In this document: positions 50,489 through 62,609 of the stretch, piece by piece
How the letters are laid out: every line of letters begins with the position of its first letter
Position numbering within the stretch: position 1 is the first letter of the stretch
NCBI RefSeq assembly: GCF_018069865.1
Contig: NZ_JAGQDG010000001.1
Span: 310,001 to 374,000, forward strand
Reading direction: 5' to 3'
Length of the DNA stretch: 64,000 nt
DNA from: Ideonella paludis
Lineage (GTDB): Bacteria > Pseudomonadota > Gammaproteobacteria > Burkholderiales > Burkholderiaceae_C
Program-made: the position numbers and the translations under genes
The notes under the pieces: generated by a model
Told to the model about the DNA's origin: nothing
What the model saw: only the letters and a program-made list of their open reading frames with translations
The model's database searches: none

Positions 50489-50656
50489 CATGAGTGGCTG
50501 TTGTTGCGACGCAGCAATCCCCAGCAATGCAACAGAATGTGCTCGAATTCAAGTTCCGCCGCCGAGGACCGATTTCTATAATCCGCACCCTTGACCTGAC
50601 GCCTCAAGGTCGTCCTGCCGCAGTATCCCAGTGACCCGTCGTCGAAAGAACCCGCC

Positions 50657-51127
50657 ATGAACCGCCTCGCCGCCATCCTGCCTGCCGACAATGTGTTGGT
50701 CAGCGTGGAAGCCTCCAGCAAGAAGCGCGCGTTCGAGCACGCCGGTATGCTGTTTGAAAACCAGCACGCCATTGCCCGCGCGACGGTCACTGACAACCTG
50801 TTTGCCCGAGAGCGTCTGGGGTCTACCGGGTTGGGCCACGGCGTGGCCGTGCCCCACGGCCGCGTCAAAGGCTTGAAGAACCCGCTGGCTGCCGTGCTGC
50901 GCGTGCAGCAGCCGATCCCCTTCGATGCCCCTGATGACGAAGCGGTCAGCCTGTTGATCTTCTTGCTGGTGCCCGAGGCCGCGACCCAGCGCCATCTTGA
51001 AATCCTCTCGGAGATTGCCGAGTTGCTCTCAGACCGCGAATTGCGCGACAAGCTCAAAACCGCCCCAGATGCCGCCACGGTTCACCGCCTGATTGAAGGC
51101 TGGGAGCCCTTGAAGTCGGTCGCCTAA
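50657..51127 (+). CDS. ptsN: PTS IIA-Ntr regulatory protein
   Basis: 156 aa. Phospho-accepting His in GHGVAVPHGRVKGL. EIIA-Ntr is phosphorylated by the nitrogen PTS (PtsP-NPr) and regulates potassium uptake, carbon and nitrogen responses. Directly followed by hprK at 24 bp, the conserved betaproteobacterial pair. Confidence 0.95.
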   Translation: MNRLAAILPADNVLVSVEASSKKRAFEHAGMLFENQHAIARATVTDNLFARERLGSTGLGHGVAVPHGRVKGLKNPLAAVLRVQQPIPFDAPDDEAVSLLIFLLVPEAATQRHLEILSEIAELLSDRELRDKLKTAPDAATVHRLIEGWEPLKSVA

Positions 51128-51151
51128 GCCCGACCACCCAGGCCCACCCCC

Positions 51152-52108
51152 GTGAAGGCCATTTCCATCAGCGCTGAAGCGCTGTTTGAAGAACACCAGT
51201 CCACCCTGCGCTGGGAGTGGATCGCTGGCCATGCCCACCCCGAGCGGCGCTTTGACGAAAGCGCCATGCGCGAAGCGCGCTCGGCAGCCGACTTGGTGGG
51301 TTATCTCAACTACATCCACCCTTATCGGGTGCAGTTGGTGGGCCACCGCGAGGTGGTCTATCTGCGAGACTGCCCGCCCGAAACCCAAGAGAGCCGCATC
51401 CAGCGTATCGTCACCTTGGAGCCGCCGGTCATCATCGTGGCCGACGGTGAGAAGGCCCCGGACAAACTGGTGGCCATGTGCGACCGGGCCGAGATCCCGC
51501 TGTTCACCACCGAGCATTCAGCCGGCCATGTGATCGACTTGGTCCGGTCTTATCTGAGCCAACTGCTGGCCGACCGCACCACCCGCCACGGTGTCTTCAT
51601 GGACATTCTGGGCATGGGTGTGCTGCTGACCGGCGAATCGGGCCTGGGCAAAAGCGAGTTGGGGTTGGAGCTGATTTCACGCGGCCACGGCTTGGTGGCG
51701 GACGATGCGGTGGACTTGTTCCGCGTCTCACAAACCACCCTCGAAGGCCGCTGCCCCGACCTGCTGATGAACCTGCTGGAGGTGCGCGGCATCGGCCTGC
51801 TGGACATCAAGGCCATCTTTGGCGAGACCGCGGTGCGCCGCAAGATGCGGCTCAAGCTCATCGTGCATCTGGTGCGCAAAGAGACCATGGAGCGCGAGTT
51901 TGAGCGCTTGCCTTATGAGCCGCTCTATGACGAGATCTTGGGCATCCCCATTCGCAAAGTGGTGATTGCGGTGGATGCGGGCCGAAACTTGGCCGTTTTG
52001 GTCGAAGCCGCGGTGCGCAACACTATTTTGCAATTGCGCGGCATCGACACCTATCAGGAGTTCATTCGCCGCCACCAGGCCGCGATGGCGTCTGGCCAAG
52101 ATTTTTAG
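51152..52108 (+). CDS. hprK: HPr kinase/phosphorylase
   Basis: 318 aa. GTG start. N-terminal domain about 1-130; kinase domain with Walker [18 protein letters not shown] and the family signature [17 protein letters not shown]. Phosphorylates/dephosphorylates Ser46-type sites on HPr proteins. Its last 47 bp overlap the end of fur on the other strand. Confidence 0.95.
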   Translation: MKAISISAEALFEEHQSTLRWEWIAGHAHPERRFDESAMREARSAADLVGYLNYIHPYRVQLVGHREVVYLRDCPPETQESRIQRIVTLEPPVIIVADGEKAPDKLVAMCDRAEIPLFTTEHSAGHVIDLVRSYLSQLLADRTTRHGVFMDILGMGVLLTGESGLGKSELGLELISRGHGLVADDAVDLFRVSQTTLEGRCPDLLMNLLEVRGIGLLDIKAIFGETAVRRKMRLKLIVHLVRKETMEREFERLPYEPLYDEILGIPIRKVVIAVDAGRNLAVLVEAAVRNTILQLRGIDTYQEFIRRHQAAMASGQDF

Positions 52109-52532
52109 TCGGACGGTGTTCGCAGTGGGCCTTGGTGCAATGGCCGTAGAGTGAGAGCGCGTGGTCTTGCAGGGCAAAGCCCCGGCTCTGCGCCACCTCC
52201 CGCTGCCGGGATTCGATCTCGGGGTCAAAGAATTCTTCCACCCGCCCGCAGGTCAAACACACCAAATGGTCGTGGTGCTCGCCCTCGTTGAGCTCGAACA
52301 CCGACTTCCCCGACTCGAAGTGGCTGCGCGACAGGATCCCCGCCTGCTCAAACTGCATCAAAACCCGGTACACCGTGGCCAAGCCAATGTCGGCTTGCTC
52401 GGCCAGCAAGGCCTTGAACACGTCTTCCGCCGTCATGTGCCGCTGCGAAGTTCTCTGGAACACTTCCAGAATGCGAATGCGCGGCAAAGTGGCCTTCAAG
52501 CCGCTGCTCTTGAGTTCGTCAACATGGGTCAT
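52062..52532 (-). CDS. fur: Ferric uptake regulator
   Basis: 156 aa. Winged helix with [15 protein letters not shown] and [16 protein letters not shown]; metal-binding [20 protein letters not shown] and CGRVEEF. Iron-loaded dimer represses iron-uptake genes. Convergent 3' overlap with hprK extends the C terminus (THKNLGQTP-like tail rich in Pro/Gly), about 10-15 residues longer than usual. Divergent from bamE, as in many betaproteobacteria. Confidence 0.95.
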   Translation of the reverse strand: MTHVDELKSSGLKATLPRIRILEVFQRTSQRHMTAEDVFKALLAEQADIGLATVYRVLMQFEQAGILSRSHFESGKSVFELNEGEHHDHLVCLTCGRVEEFFDPEIESRQREVAQSRGFALQDHALSLYGHCTKAHCEHRPTKNLGQTPSRPGGGE

Positions 52533-52680
52533 GAGGAGTCCTGAACACCGGCCGCACCGCCCAGGCGCCGCCGCTAGAATCGCCGCATGATAGCCAGCCT
52601 GCTTGCAGCTTGCCTATCTGTCTGCGCTTTGTGGCCTCTTGGGCCACGGGTTTTTTGCTGATCACCGAGGCTCCTCCTCC

Positions 52681-54697
<2,017 letters not shown>

Positions 54698-54702
54698 GCA
54701 TC

Positions 54703-55122
54703 ATGGCCTTTGGCAGATTGGAGCGCCCCCGGCCCAGCACCCCGATGAGCGACATCAATATGACGCCGCTGATCGACGTGATGCTGGTGCTGCTGGTGAT
54801 CTTCATGGTCACCGCACCGCTGATGAGCAGCAGCCTGCGCCTGGACCTGCCCAAAGCCGACGGCGCCAAGCCCCTTGAGGCCGCCGCCGTGCTGGCCGTG
54901 GGGCTGGACCGCGAAGGCCGCCTCTTCATTGGCGAGCAGCGCAGCAGCCTGGACGAGCTGCGCCAAAAAGCCAAAGAGGCCGCCGAAAAGAACCCCGCCA
55001 CCGAGGTCCATCTGCGGGCCGACAGCACCGCCCCTTACGGCAAGGTGGCGGAGCTGATCGGCCTGTTGCAGCAAGCCGGGCTCACGCGCATCGGCTTTGT
55101 GGCTGAGGCCAAAGCGCCCTGA
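54703..55122 (+). CDS. exbD: ExbD/TolR biopolymer transport protein
   Basis: 139 aa. One transmembrane helix with the channel Asp in NMTPLIDVMLVLLVIFMV; periplasmic domain follows with HLRADSTAPYGKVAELIGLLQQAGL. Starts 5 bp after exbB. The stop is 3 bp from the convergent stop of the next gene. Confidence 0.9.
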   Translation: MAFGRLERPRPSTPMSDINMTPLIDVMLVLLVIFMVTAPLMSSSLRLDLPKADGAKPLEAAAVLAVGLDREGRLFIGEQRSSLDELRQKAKEAAEKNPATEVHLRADSTAPYGKVAELIGLLQQAGLTRIGFVAEAKAP

Positions 55123-55125
55123 GTC

Positions 55126-56064
55126 TCAAGGCAGGATGGTCACCGTCACCGACGGGAAGAACTTCAAGAAATTGGTCTTGCCACCTTGTGCCTTGGTGGC
55201 CATCCACGTGCTGTTCCCGGCATGGTCATACAGCGTGAGTGAGCTGATCGCGTAGTCACCCAGGCGTTGGCTCACGGGGTCCATCAGGCCACTCATCAGC
55301 ACCGAGCTGCGCCCCTGCCCCGTCACGCTGCTTTGATAGCGTAATTCCAGCGTGTCATTCGTCGCGCAGGCAGAGCCGACACGACACAACTGCAGCGTGG
55401 CTTGCTGCAAGCCCGAGAGCGCCGTGTTGCCTTGGTCGCTGACGTCCAATCGGACCCGCACCAAGGGCGGCAACGTGGTGCCCGGAATGCGGTCCGCCAA
55501 GGACAGCACCGGCGTCAAGATTTCCCCGCGATCCAACACGGGTGGCCGAAGGTCCACATGCGGGTTCACCACCGAGAACTGGGCGTCCCAGCCCGCCGCA
55601 GCGATCTCAGCAGGCCCATAGACCCGCGTGTTGCCGGCCATGTCGTGCACGGTCAGCTCCGCCAAGCTCCAACGCCCGGCCTGCGCCCAAGGCATCACGC
55701 TCTGCCCGTTTTGGCCACTGCCCATGCCAAGCGACAGCGCGACATCTCTCGCCACCAGCCCTTGAGCAGCCACATCAGCCTGAACACGCACTTGGCTGAC
55801 CCCCGAGGGCGACTTGAAGCTCAGCCACACGCCTTGCAGGCCCGAGACATCGTCCTGGGCACTGAGCTTGATACGGACCTGCTGCAAGGGCTGGTCCAAA
55901 TCTAAGCGGCCCGTGACACTGAGTTGGGTCACGGCCGGTGGCGTGGCATCCACCACTGACGACGGCGTCACCCTGGCCACTTGGAGGCCAGCGGCCCAAG
56001 CCGCCCCCACACTGCCCCACAGCGCCCCCAGCAGGGCAGCACGCACCGTATCGGCAACATTCAT
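55126..56064 (-). CDS. Secreted protein with two repeated beta-sandwich-like domains
   Basis: 312 aa with signal peptide (MNVADTVRAALLGALWGSVGAAWA). Two halves resemble each other: LTVHDMAGNTRVYG (about 155) and LTLYDHAGNSTWMA (about 285), each after a WSLAEL or YAISSL strand, and ISLSAQDDVSGL/VRLDVSDQGNTALSGL-type openings. This looks like an internal duplication of a bacterial Ig-like or FN3-like unit. Function unknown. It lies 69 bp downstream of the exported PEP-synthase-like gene and may be co-transcribed. Confidence 0.72.
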   Translation of the reverse strand: MNVADTVRAALLGALWGSVGAAWAAGLQVARVTPSSVVDATPPAVTQLSVTGRLDLDQPLQQVRIKLSAQDDVSGLQGVWLSFKSPSGVSQVRVQADVAAQGLVARDVALSLGMGSGQNGQSVMPWAQAGRWSLAELTVHDMAGNTRVYGPAEIAAAGWDAQFSVVNPHVDLRPPVLDRGEILTPVLSLADRIPGTTLPPLVRVRLDVSDQGNTALSGLQQATLQLCRVGSACATNDTLELRYQSSVTGQGRSSVLMSGLMDPVSQRLGDYAISSLTLYDHAGNSTWMATKAQGGKTNFLKFFPSVTVTILP

Positions 56065-56095
56065 CGCTCACTCCTCTTGATTGGTGTATGTCATG

Positions 56096-56115
56096 GCCCG
56101 TGTCGATGCACGGGC
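56096..56115. other. Hairpin in the gap between two exported-protein genes
   Basis: GCCCGTG-TCGATG-CACGGGC, a perfect 7-bp stem in the 69-bp spacer. No T-run on the minus strand, so possibly an attenuating or mRNA-stabilising hairpin rather than a full terminator. Confidence 0.35.
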
Positions 56116-56133
56116 AGGCCATTATCGTCAGCG

Positions 56134-58158
56134 TTACTTTAGGCTGCCTTGCACAAAGGGGCGTGCCTGCAGAAGCACGATGCGCCCTTCAGCGTCAGTG
56201 GCCCATTCGATGTCTTGAGGCCCGTGGCCCAAGAGGCTGCGCACCTGTTCGCCCGTGCGGGCCAACTGGCGCACCAGGTCGTCGCTCAAGACGGCACGGC
56301 CTGGCTCGACAGCCTGCTCGCGCACGCCGCCTTGCGCGTCCAGCAACAGCGCCACTGGGTCGTCCGACCGGCTCAAGACTTGGATCGCATTGCTGCGTTT
56401 GACGTAGAGCACCTGCTCCGCTTGGCGCTTTCCCTCCACCACCCGAATGCCCAGGCCGCGCTTGGCGGACACATAGCTGACCCCCGACTGCGCCGGGTCG
56501 AACGGATTGACGGTGAGCATCACACCGGATGCGCGGGCATCAATGGCCCGCTGCACCAGCACCCCCATCACCACCTTGTCGTGCGGCACGCCGTGCCACC
56601 GCCGCGCCTCCCAAGCCTCCGCATTGAACACCGAGGCCCAAACCGTCTTGACCGCCAGCGGCAGCGCATCAGCCTGCTTCACATTCGGCACCGTGGTGTA
56701 GAGCCCTGCCCCACTGAAACCAGGCAGGTCTTCGGAGTTGGACGAGCTGCGCACAAACACGCCATCGCCCGCCAACTGGCGCTGCCATGTGGCCTGCCAG
56801 CGGGCCGCCAGCCCGTCCGGCAAGGGCAGCGCCACCAGCGCCTCACGCAGCTGCGCCAAGGCGCGTGCGCGCACCTGGCGGCTCTGGGCAAAGCCCGGCT
56901 CAGCCTGTGCCGCCCGCAAGGCCTGCTGGGCCTCGGGCTGGGCCATGAAGGCCGCAAAGTCGGCAAATGGGATGCAAAAGCCGTCCGGCACCGGCGCCAC
57001 GCCCCTCAAGGCCCCGCGCTTGTAGGCATGAGTCAACTCGCCCAGGTTGGCGGCCTTGCTGCCACAGCGCTGACGGTCTACCGCGCGCATCTCGCCCAGA
57101 GGCAGCAGCGCCGTGCGCTTCAGGTCCGGCTGAGGCCAGACTTTGGGTGCGCCAGGGCGCCGCACGGCGGTGCGTGCCTCGGCCGTGCTGGGCCGCAGCG
57201 TGACCCCGGTGCGCTGCACGCTGAGTTGCACCCATTGGCCATCCAGCGCCAGCCAGTCGGCCACCTCGCGCACATAGGCATTGGGAATGCCCCAGCCCTT
57301 GGCCAACAGGTTCACATGCGACAAGGTCGTTGACGGCCGCGTGGTGAGAACGCCCGCCACCGGCGGCAGGCTCAGCGGCACCTCTTGCAGCAGGGCGATG
57401 TCATCGGGCTCCAAGTCGTCCAAGGGCTGGCCTGGTGCCAGCACCCTCAGCCGCCCCACGGCCTGCCCCAGGTTGAGCGGCAGAAAGCCTTGCTGGGAGA
57501 TCACCTCGGCCTGGGTCAGCAGCGCCAGCTTCAGGCCCTGACCGACCGCCTCTTGCGCGGCCGAATTGGGCTTGAAGACCAGGGGCGCAAAGAACTGCTC
57601 GCCCAAGCGTTTGTTGGCCAGCGCGAGTAACTCGGGGGTGAGCTGATCGCCCTCCCAAAACTCATAGGCCCAGGCCTTGGCTTGCGCCCGCCAGGCTAGC
57701 GTGCCAAACAGGTAGCGGCGCTGGGGCGAGCGGTAGTTGTCATTCAAGCTCGCCCGCGCAAATTCGCTGACGTGGTCCCGCGCCTTGAGGAACTGCTCAT
57801 GGAACTGAAAGCGCCGCGAGTGGATGAAGTAGACCTTGTCGGCCTGGCCCCTGTCGATGGCAAAAATGAGGTGCGGCAAGGCCAGCGGTGTGCCGGCGTC
57901 ATAGACGCGCGCCATCTGGTCAAACTCGGCGCGGCTGCCCAGGCGAAACACCCAGCCAGGCAGCGCATCGGCCCGTGGGGCCCGCACGGGCCGGCCCGGC
58001 AGCGCCATCAAGCTGTCGGCCAGTCGCGGCTCGGCCGCCGCCCCCGCAGGGCTCTGCGGCCGATAGCCCGACGGCTTTTGCCCGAGTTGCGCCCCAGCCA
58101 GGCTGCTCCACAGCCCCAGCAAGCCCAGCGCCCAGCGCATCCCCCTCCCAGCACGCAT
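56134..58158 (-). CDS. Apparently exported PEP/pyruvate-binding (PPDK-N/ATP-grasp) protein with swivel domain
   Basis: 674 aa. The ATG at 58158 (GGGAGGATGGC upstream) opens a likely signal peptide (MRAGRGMRWALGLLGLWSSLAGA). Residues about 60-200 are not recognised. A phosphohistidine-swivel-like part follows (GVLTTRPSTTLSHVNLLAKG; His in TLSHV), then a PPDK-N ATP-grasp domain (about 350-674) with CGSKAANLGEL, FVRSSSNSEDLPGFSGAGLY, and IEWATDAEGRIVLLQARP. The chemistry of such domains uses ATP, which the periplasm lacks. Either the signal is not used or the domain binds another ligand. No PEP-binding TIM barrel is present. Divergent from leuS. Confidence 0.78.
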   Translation of the reverse strand: MRAGRGMRWALGLLGLWSSLAGAQLGQKPSGYRPQSPAGAAAEPRLADSLMALPGRPVRAPRADALPGWVFRLGSRAEFDQMARVYDAGTPLALPHLIFAIDRGQADKVYFIHSRRFQFHEQFLKARDHVSEFARASLNDNYRSPQRRYLFGTLAWRAQAKAWAYEFWEGDQLTPELLALANKRLGEQFFAPLVFKPNSAAQEAVGQGLKLALLTQAEVISQQGFLPLNLGQAVGRLRVLAPGQPLDDLEPDDIALLQEVPLSLPPVAGVLTTRPSTTLSHVNLLAKGWGIPNAYVREVADWLALDGQWVQLSVQRTGVTLRPSTAEARTAVRRPGAPKVWPQPDLKRTALLPLGEMRAVDRQRCGSKAANLGELTHAYKRGALRGVAPVPDGFCIPFADFAAFMAQPEAQQALRAAQAEPGFAQSRQVRARALAQLREALVALPLPDGLAARWQATWQRQLAGDGVFVRSSSNSEDLPGFSGAGLYTTVPNVKQADALPLAVKTVWASVFNAEAWEARRWHGVPHDKVVMGVLVQRAIDARASGVMLTVNPFDPAQSGVSYVSAKRGLGIRVVEGKRQAEQVLYVKRSNAIQVLSRSDDPVALLLDAQGGVREQAVEPGRAVLSDDLVRQLARTGEQVRSLLGHGPQDIEWATDAEGRIVLLQARPFVQGSLK

Positions 58159-58220
58159 GCCATCCTCCCTTTGTTGTCCGTGAGCCGGGATGATGCCAGC
58201 GCCTCCGCGATAATCGGCCC

Positions 58221-60932
58221 ATGAACGACAAGTACGCCCCCAACGAGGTCGAAGCCGCGGCCCAAGCCCACTGGAACGCTGCCGACGCCTACCGCGTCAC
58301 TGAAGACGCACGCGACAGCCATGGTCAGCTCAGGCCCAAGTTCTACGCCTGCTCCATGCTGCCCTACCCCAGCGGCAAGCTGCACATGGGCCATGTGCGC
58401 AACTACACCATCAACGACATGCTCACCCGCCAGCTGCGGATGAAGGGCATGAACGTGCTGATGCCCATGGGCTGGGACGCCTTCGGCCTGCCGGCGGAAA
58501 ACGCCGCGATGAAGGGCAAGACGCCACCGGCGGCCTGGACCTATTCCAACATCGCCTACATGAAGGGCCAGATGCAGGCCATGGGCTTGGCCATCGACTG
58601 GTCGCGCGAGATCGCCACCTGCCAACCCAGCTACTACCGCTGGAACCAATGGCTGTTCCTGAAGATGCTGGAAAAGGGTATCGCCGTGCGCCGCACCCAG
58701 GTCGTCAACTGGGACCCGGTGGACCAAACCGTGCTGGCCAATGAGCAGGTCATTGATGGCAAGGGCTGGCGCTCGGGCGCGGTGGTCGAGAAGCGCGAGA
58801 TCCCCGGCTACTACCTGAACATCGTGGGCTATGCCGAAGAACTGCTCTCGGCCGTGGCCAACCCGGAAGACCCGAACTACCTCAGCGGCTGGCCCGAGCG
58901 CGTGCGCCTGATGCAGGAGAACTGGATCGGCAAGTCCGAGGGCGTGCGCTTTGCCTTCCCGCACCAGATCAAGGGCGCTGACGGCCAACTGATCCAGGAC
59001 GGCAAGCTCTACGTCTTCACCACCCGCGCCGACACCATCATGGGCGTCACCTTCTGCGCGGTGGCCCCCGAGCACCCGCTGGCCGCGCTGGCCGCTGCCA
59101 GCCAGCCCGAGGTGGCGGCCTTCATCGCCGAATGCGCCCAGGGTGGCACCACCGAGGCTGAGCTGGCCACGCAAGAGAAAAAGGGCGTGAAGACCGGCCT
59201 GAGCGTGACCCACCCGCTGACCGGCGCGGCCGTGGACGTGTGGGTGGGCAACTATGTGCTGATGAGCTATGGCGACGGCGCGGTGATGGGCGTGCCTGCC
59301 CACGACGAGCGCGACTTTGCCTTTGCCAAGAAGTACGGCATTGCGATCCAGCAAGTGGTCAGCGCCGAGGGTGAAGCCTTCTCCACCGACGCCTGGGCCG
59401 ACTGGTACGGCGACAAGCAGCGCGCCGTCTGCGTCAACTCTGGCGTGCTTGATGGCCTGGCCCACAAGGCCGCCGTCACCAAGGTCGCCGAATTGCTGGC
59501 TGCCAAGGGCCTGGGTGAGAAGAAAACCACCTGGCGCCTGCGCGACTGGGGCATCAGCCGCCAGCGCTACTGGGGCACGCCGATTCCCATCATCCACTGC
59601 GAGTCCTGCGGCGCCGTGCCGGTGCCCGAGAAAGACTTGCCCGTGGTGCTGCCGGAGGACTTGATCCCGGACGGCAGCGGCAACCCGCTGAACAAGTGCG
59701 AGGCCTTCTTGAACGTGGCCTGCCCCTGCTGCGGCAAGCCGGCCCGCCGCGAGACGGACACGATGGATACGTTCATCGACTCGTCTTGGTATTTCATGCG
59801 TTACTGCGACCCCACCAACACCGAAGCCATGGTGGGCGCCGGTACCGAGTACTGGATGGGCAGCGCCGATGCCGCCGGGCACCGCGGCATGGACCAGTAC
59901 ATCGGCGGCATTGAGCATGCGATCTTGCATTTGCTCTATGCGCGCTTCTGGACCAAGGTCATGCGCGACCTGGGCTTGGTCAGCATCAGCGAGCCCTTCA
60001 CCAAGCTACTGACGCAGGGCATGGTGCTCAACCACATCTACTCGCGCAAGACGGCGCAGGGCGGCATCGAGTACTTCTGGCCGCACGAAGTGGAGCATGT
60101 GCACGACGAGGGCGGCAAGATCATCGGCGCCAAGCTCAAGACCGACGGCTCGGCCGTGGACTACCAGGGCATCGGCACCATGTCCAAGTCCAAGAACAAC
60201 GGCGTGGACCCGCAGGACCTGATCAACACCTACGGCGCCGACACGGCCCGCTTGTTTGTGATGTTCGCGAGCCCGCCTGAGCAAACACTGGAGTGGAACG
60301 ACTCGGGCGTCGAAGGTGCGCACCGCTTCTTGAAGCGCGTCTGGAACTTTGCCGCCCAGCGCCGCGAGGCCTTGCAAGCCGCCACCGCCGGCGACTTGAG
60401 CCAAGCGCCGCTGAGCAAGGAGGCCAAGGCCCTGCGCCGCGAGGTGCACCTGGTGCTCAAGCAGGTCAGCCATGACTATGAACGCATGCAGTACAACACC
60501 GTGGTGTCAGGCTGTATGAAGCTGCTCAATGCGCTGGAGGAGTTCAAGGCCAGCGCGGATGCGGGCGACCAAGCCGTGGTCTGCGAAGGCTTCTCCATCC
60601 TGCTGCGCGCGCTCTACCCCGCCTGCCCGCATATCGGCCATGCCTTGTGGTCTGAGCTGGGCTTTGCCGCCCGCCAGGGCGACTTGCTGGATACCGCCTG
60701 GCCCGCCGTCGATGAAACCGCCTTGGTGCAAGACGAGTTGGAGCTGGTGCTGCAGATCAACGGCAAGCTGCGCGGTGCGCTCACCGTGCCCGCCAGCGCC
60801 GACAAGGCCGCCATTGAAGCCGCAGCCCAGGCCCTGCTGGCCAGCTCGGCCGACTTGCAAAAGTTCACCGAAGGCAAGGCCCCGAAGAAGATCGTGGTGG
60901 TGCCGGGCCGCCTGGTCAACGTGGTGGTCTGA
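58221..60932 (+). CDS. leuS: Leucyl-tRNA synthetase
   Basis: 903 aa class Ia synthetase. HIGH-type motif [15 protein letters not shown], editing domain (about 225-420), KMSKS motif [13 protein letters not shown] and C-terminal anticodon/LeuRS-specific domain. Charges tRNA-Leu. Followed 2 bp later by lptE and then holA, the common proteobacterial order. Confidence 0.98.
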   Translation: MNDKYAPNEVEAAAQAHWNAADAYRVTEDARDSHGQLRPKFYACSMLPYPSGKLHMGHVRNYTINDMLTRQLRMKGMNVLMPMGWDAFGLPAENAAMKGKTPPAAWTYSNIAYMKGQMQAMGLAIDWSREIATCQPSYYRWNQWLFLKMLEKGIAVRRTQVVNWDPVDQTVLANEQVIDGKGWRSGAVVEKREIPGYYLNIVGYAEELLSAVANPEDPNYLSGWPERVRLMQENWIGKSEGVRFAFPHQIKGADGQLIQDGKLYVFTTRADTIMGVTFCAVAPEHPLAALAAASQPEVAAFIAECAQGGTTEAELATQEKKGVKTGLSVTHPLTGAAVDVWVGNYVLMSYGDGAVMGVPAHDERDFAFAKKYGIAIQQVVSAEGEAFSTDAWADWYGDKQRAVCVNSGVLDGLAHKAAVTKVAELLAAKGLGEKKTTWRLRDWGISRQRYWGTPIPIIHCESCGAVPVPEKDLPVVLPEDLIPDGSGNPLNKCEAFLNVACPCCGKPARRETDTMDTFIDSSWYFMRYCDPTNTEAMVGAGTEYWMGSADAAGHRGMDQYIGGIEHAILHLLYARFWTKVMRDLGLVSISEPFTKLLTQGMVLNHIYSRKTAQGGIEYFWPHEVEHVHDEGGKIIGAKLKTDGSAVDYQGIGTMSKSKNNGVDPQDLINTYGADTARLFVMFASPPEQTLEWNDSGVEGAHRFLKRVWNFAAQRREALQAATAGDLSQAPLSKEAKALRREVHLVLKQVSHDYERMQYNTVVSGCMKLLNALEEFKASADAGDQAVVCEGFSILLRALYPACPHIGHALWSELGFAARQGDLLDTAWPAVDETALVQDELELVLQINGKLRGALTVPASADKAAIEAAAQALLASSADLQKFTEGKAPKKIVVVPGRLVNVVV

Positions 60933-60934
60933 GC

Positions 60935-61441
60935 GTGAACGCCTTGCACACCCGACGCTCACTGCTGTGTGCCGCTGCCGTGGCGGCGCTCGGCCTGTCG
61001 GGCTGTGGCTTTGCGCTCAAGGCCCCACCTCCACTGGGCGTGCGCAGCGTGGCCTTGCAAGGCTTTGCACCGCAGTCCGAGATGGCCGCCGCCGTGCGCC
61101 GCGCCTTGCCGCGCGAGGTGCGCGTGGTCACCAGCCCCGCCCAGGCCGAGTTGCTCATCAGTGCGCGGGACGACCGCTTTGAGCGCAGCGTGGTCTCGTC
61201 CACTGCGGCCGGCCAAGTGCGCGAGTTTCGCTTGCGCGTCAGCCTACGCTTCAGCCTCAGCACGGGCCAAGGCAAGCTGCTGCTGCCCGACACCGTGCTG
61301 GAACAGACGCGCGACATGAGCACGATTGAAACCGCCGCACTGGCCAAAGAGGTGGAGCAAGACGCCCTGCTGCTGGAGATGCGCGACGACCTGGCACGCC
61401 AGCTCTTGCGCATGGCCGCGACCGTCGCGCCTGCCCGCTGA
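60935..61441 (+). CDS. lptE: LPS-assembly lipoprotein LptE
   Basis: 168 aa. GTG start just after leuS. Lipoprotein signal with LGLSGC lipobox; mature start GFALKAPPPLGVRSVAL is typical of LptE/RlpB. Plug of the LptD translocon in the outer membrane. Confidence 0.92.
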   Translation: MNALHTRRSLLCAAAVAALGLSGCGFALKAPPPLGVRSVALQGFAPQSEMAAAVRRALPREVRVVTSPAQAELLISARDDRFERSVVSSTAAGQVREFRLRVSLRFSLSTGQGKLLLPDTVLEQTRDMSTIETAALAKEVEQDALLLEMRDDLARQLLRMAATVAPAR

Positions 61442-61450
61442 ACGCCACCC

Positions 61451-62539
61451 ATGCAACTGCGCCCTGAACAGCTCGCCGCCCATCTGGCCAAAGGTGAGCT
61501 CAAGGCCGTCTACACCTTGTGGGGCGATGAGCCCCTGCTGGCGCAAGAGGCTGCCGATCAGCTCCGTGCGGCCGCCCGTGCGGCAGGCTACAGCGACCGA
61601 CAGGTGTTCACCGTCAGCGGCGCCCACTTTGACTGGAGCGGCGTGCTCGGTGCCTCGCAGTCCATGGGCTTGTTCTGCGACAAGCAGTTGATGGAGATCC
61701 GCATCCCCAGCGGCAAGCCGGGCAAAGAGGGCTCGGCCGCGCTGCAGCAGTATGCGGAGATGGCCTCGTCCGACAGCCTGCTGACCCTGGTGCACCTGCC
61801 CAAGCTGGATAGGCAGCAGCAGCAAAGCGCCTGGTTCAGCGCGCTGGACCGCGCCGGCATCACGCTGCGCATCGACCCCATCGAGCGGGCGCAACTGCCG
61901 CGCTGGATTGCCCAGCGCCTGCAGGCTCAAGGCCAGAGCCTGGCCCATGATGAGTCCGGCCAACAGGCCCTGGCTTTCTTTGCGGATCGGGTCGAAGGCA
62001 ATTTGTTGGCCGCCCACCAAGAGCTGCAAAAGCTGGCCCTGCTCTATCCGGCCGGGCCGCTGAGCTTTGAACAGATTCAGGCCGCCGTGTTGGATGTAGC
62101 CCGCTATGACGTCTTCCAGCTCGGCGCTGCCGTGCTGGCCGGCCAGACCGAGCGCGCGCTGCGCATGCTCGACGGCCTCAAAGCCGAGGGCGAGGCCGCC
62201 GTGCTGGTGCACTGGACGCTGGCCGAGGACATCCGCGCCCTCAAGCGCGCCCGCGACGCCATGGACGGCGGCAAACCCCTGCCCATGGCGCTGCGCGAGG
62301 CCCGGGTTTGGGGCGATAAGGAACGCGCATTTGAGCGTGTGCTGCCGCAGACCAGCGGCGCTCAGCTGGCCCGCTTGGTGGCCGCCGCCAGCGTCTGCGA
62401 CGGCTTGGTCAAGGGCCTGCGCCACCCGGACTGGCCCGAAGACGCCTGGGACGGCTTGCGCCGTTTGCTGCTGCTGACGCTGGATGCCTTGGCACCGCGT
62501 GAACCCGGTCGGGGCAAGTTGGCGCTGAGCGCGCTCTAA
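61451..62539 (+). CDS. holA: DNA polymerase III subunit delta
   Basis: 362 aa. Opens MQLRPEQLAAHLAKGELKAVYTLWGDEPLL, the standard HolA start; internal DEVRYSV-type regions and helical C terminus LARLVAAASVCDGLVKGLRHPDW fit. Clamp-loader subunit that opens the beta clamp. Convergent with the GhrA-like gene, 70 bp apart; no clear terminator seen between. Confidence 0.95.
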   Translation: MQLRPEQLAAHLAKGELKAVYTLWGDEPLLAQEAADQLRAAARAAGYSDRQVFTVSGAHFDWSGVLGASQSMGLFCDKQLMEIRIPSGKPGKEGSAALQQYAEMASSDSLLTLVHLPKLDRQQQQSAWFSALDRAGITLRIDPIERAQLPRWIAQRLQAQGQSLAHDESGQQALAFFADRVEGNLLAAHQELQKLALLYPAGPLSFEQIQAAVLDVARYDVFQLGAAVLAGQTERALRMLDGLKAEGEAAVLVHWTLAEDIRALKRARDAMDGGKPLPMALREARVWGDKERAFERVLPQTSGAQLARLVAAASVCDGLVKGLRHPDWPEDAWDGLRRLLLLTLDALAPREPGRGKLALSAL

Positions 62540-62609
62540 GCCAAACCGGGGCGAGCCACGGGTCAGTCCTAGCGGACCTCACGCACTGAGGCGCCGCGTC
62601 TCGTGCTCC

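Noticed and set aside
52533-52680. Fur box between fur and bamE
   Set aside because: No GATAATGATAATCATTATC-like AT-rich palindrome can be found in this GC-rich spacer, so autoregulation by Fur is not supported by sequence.
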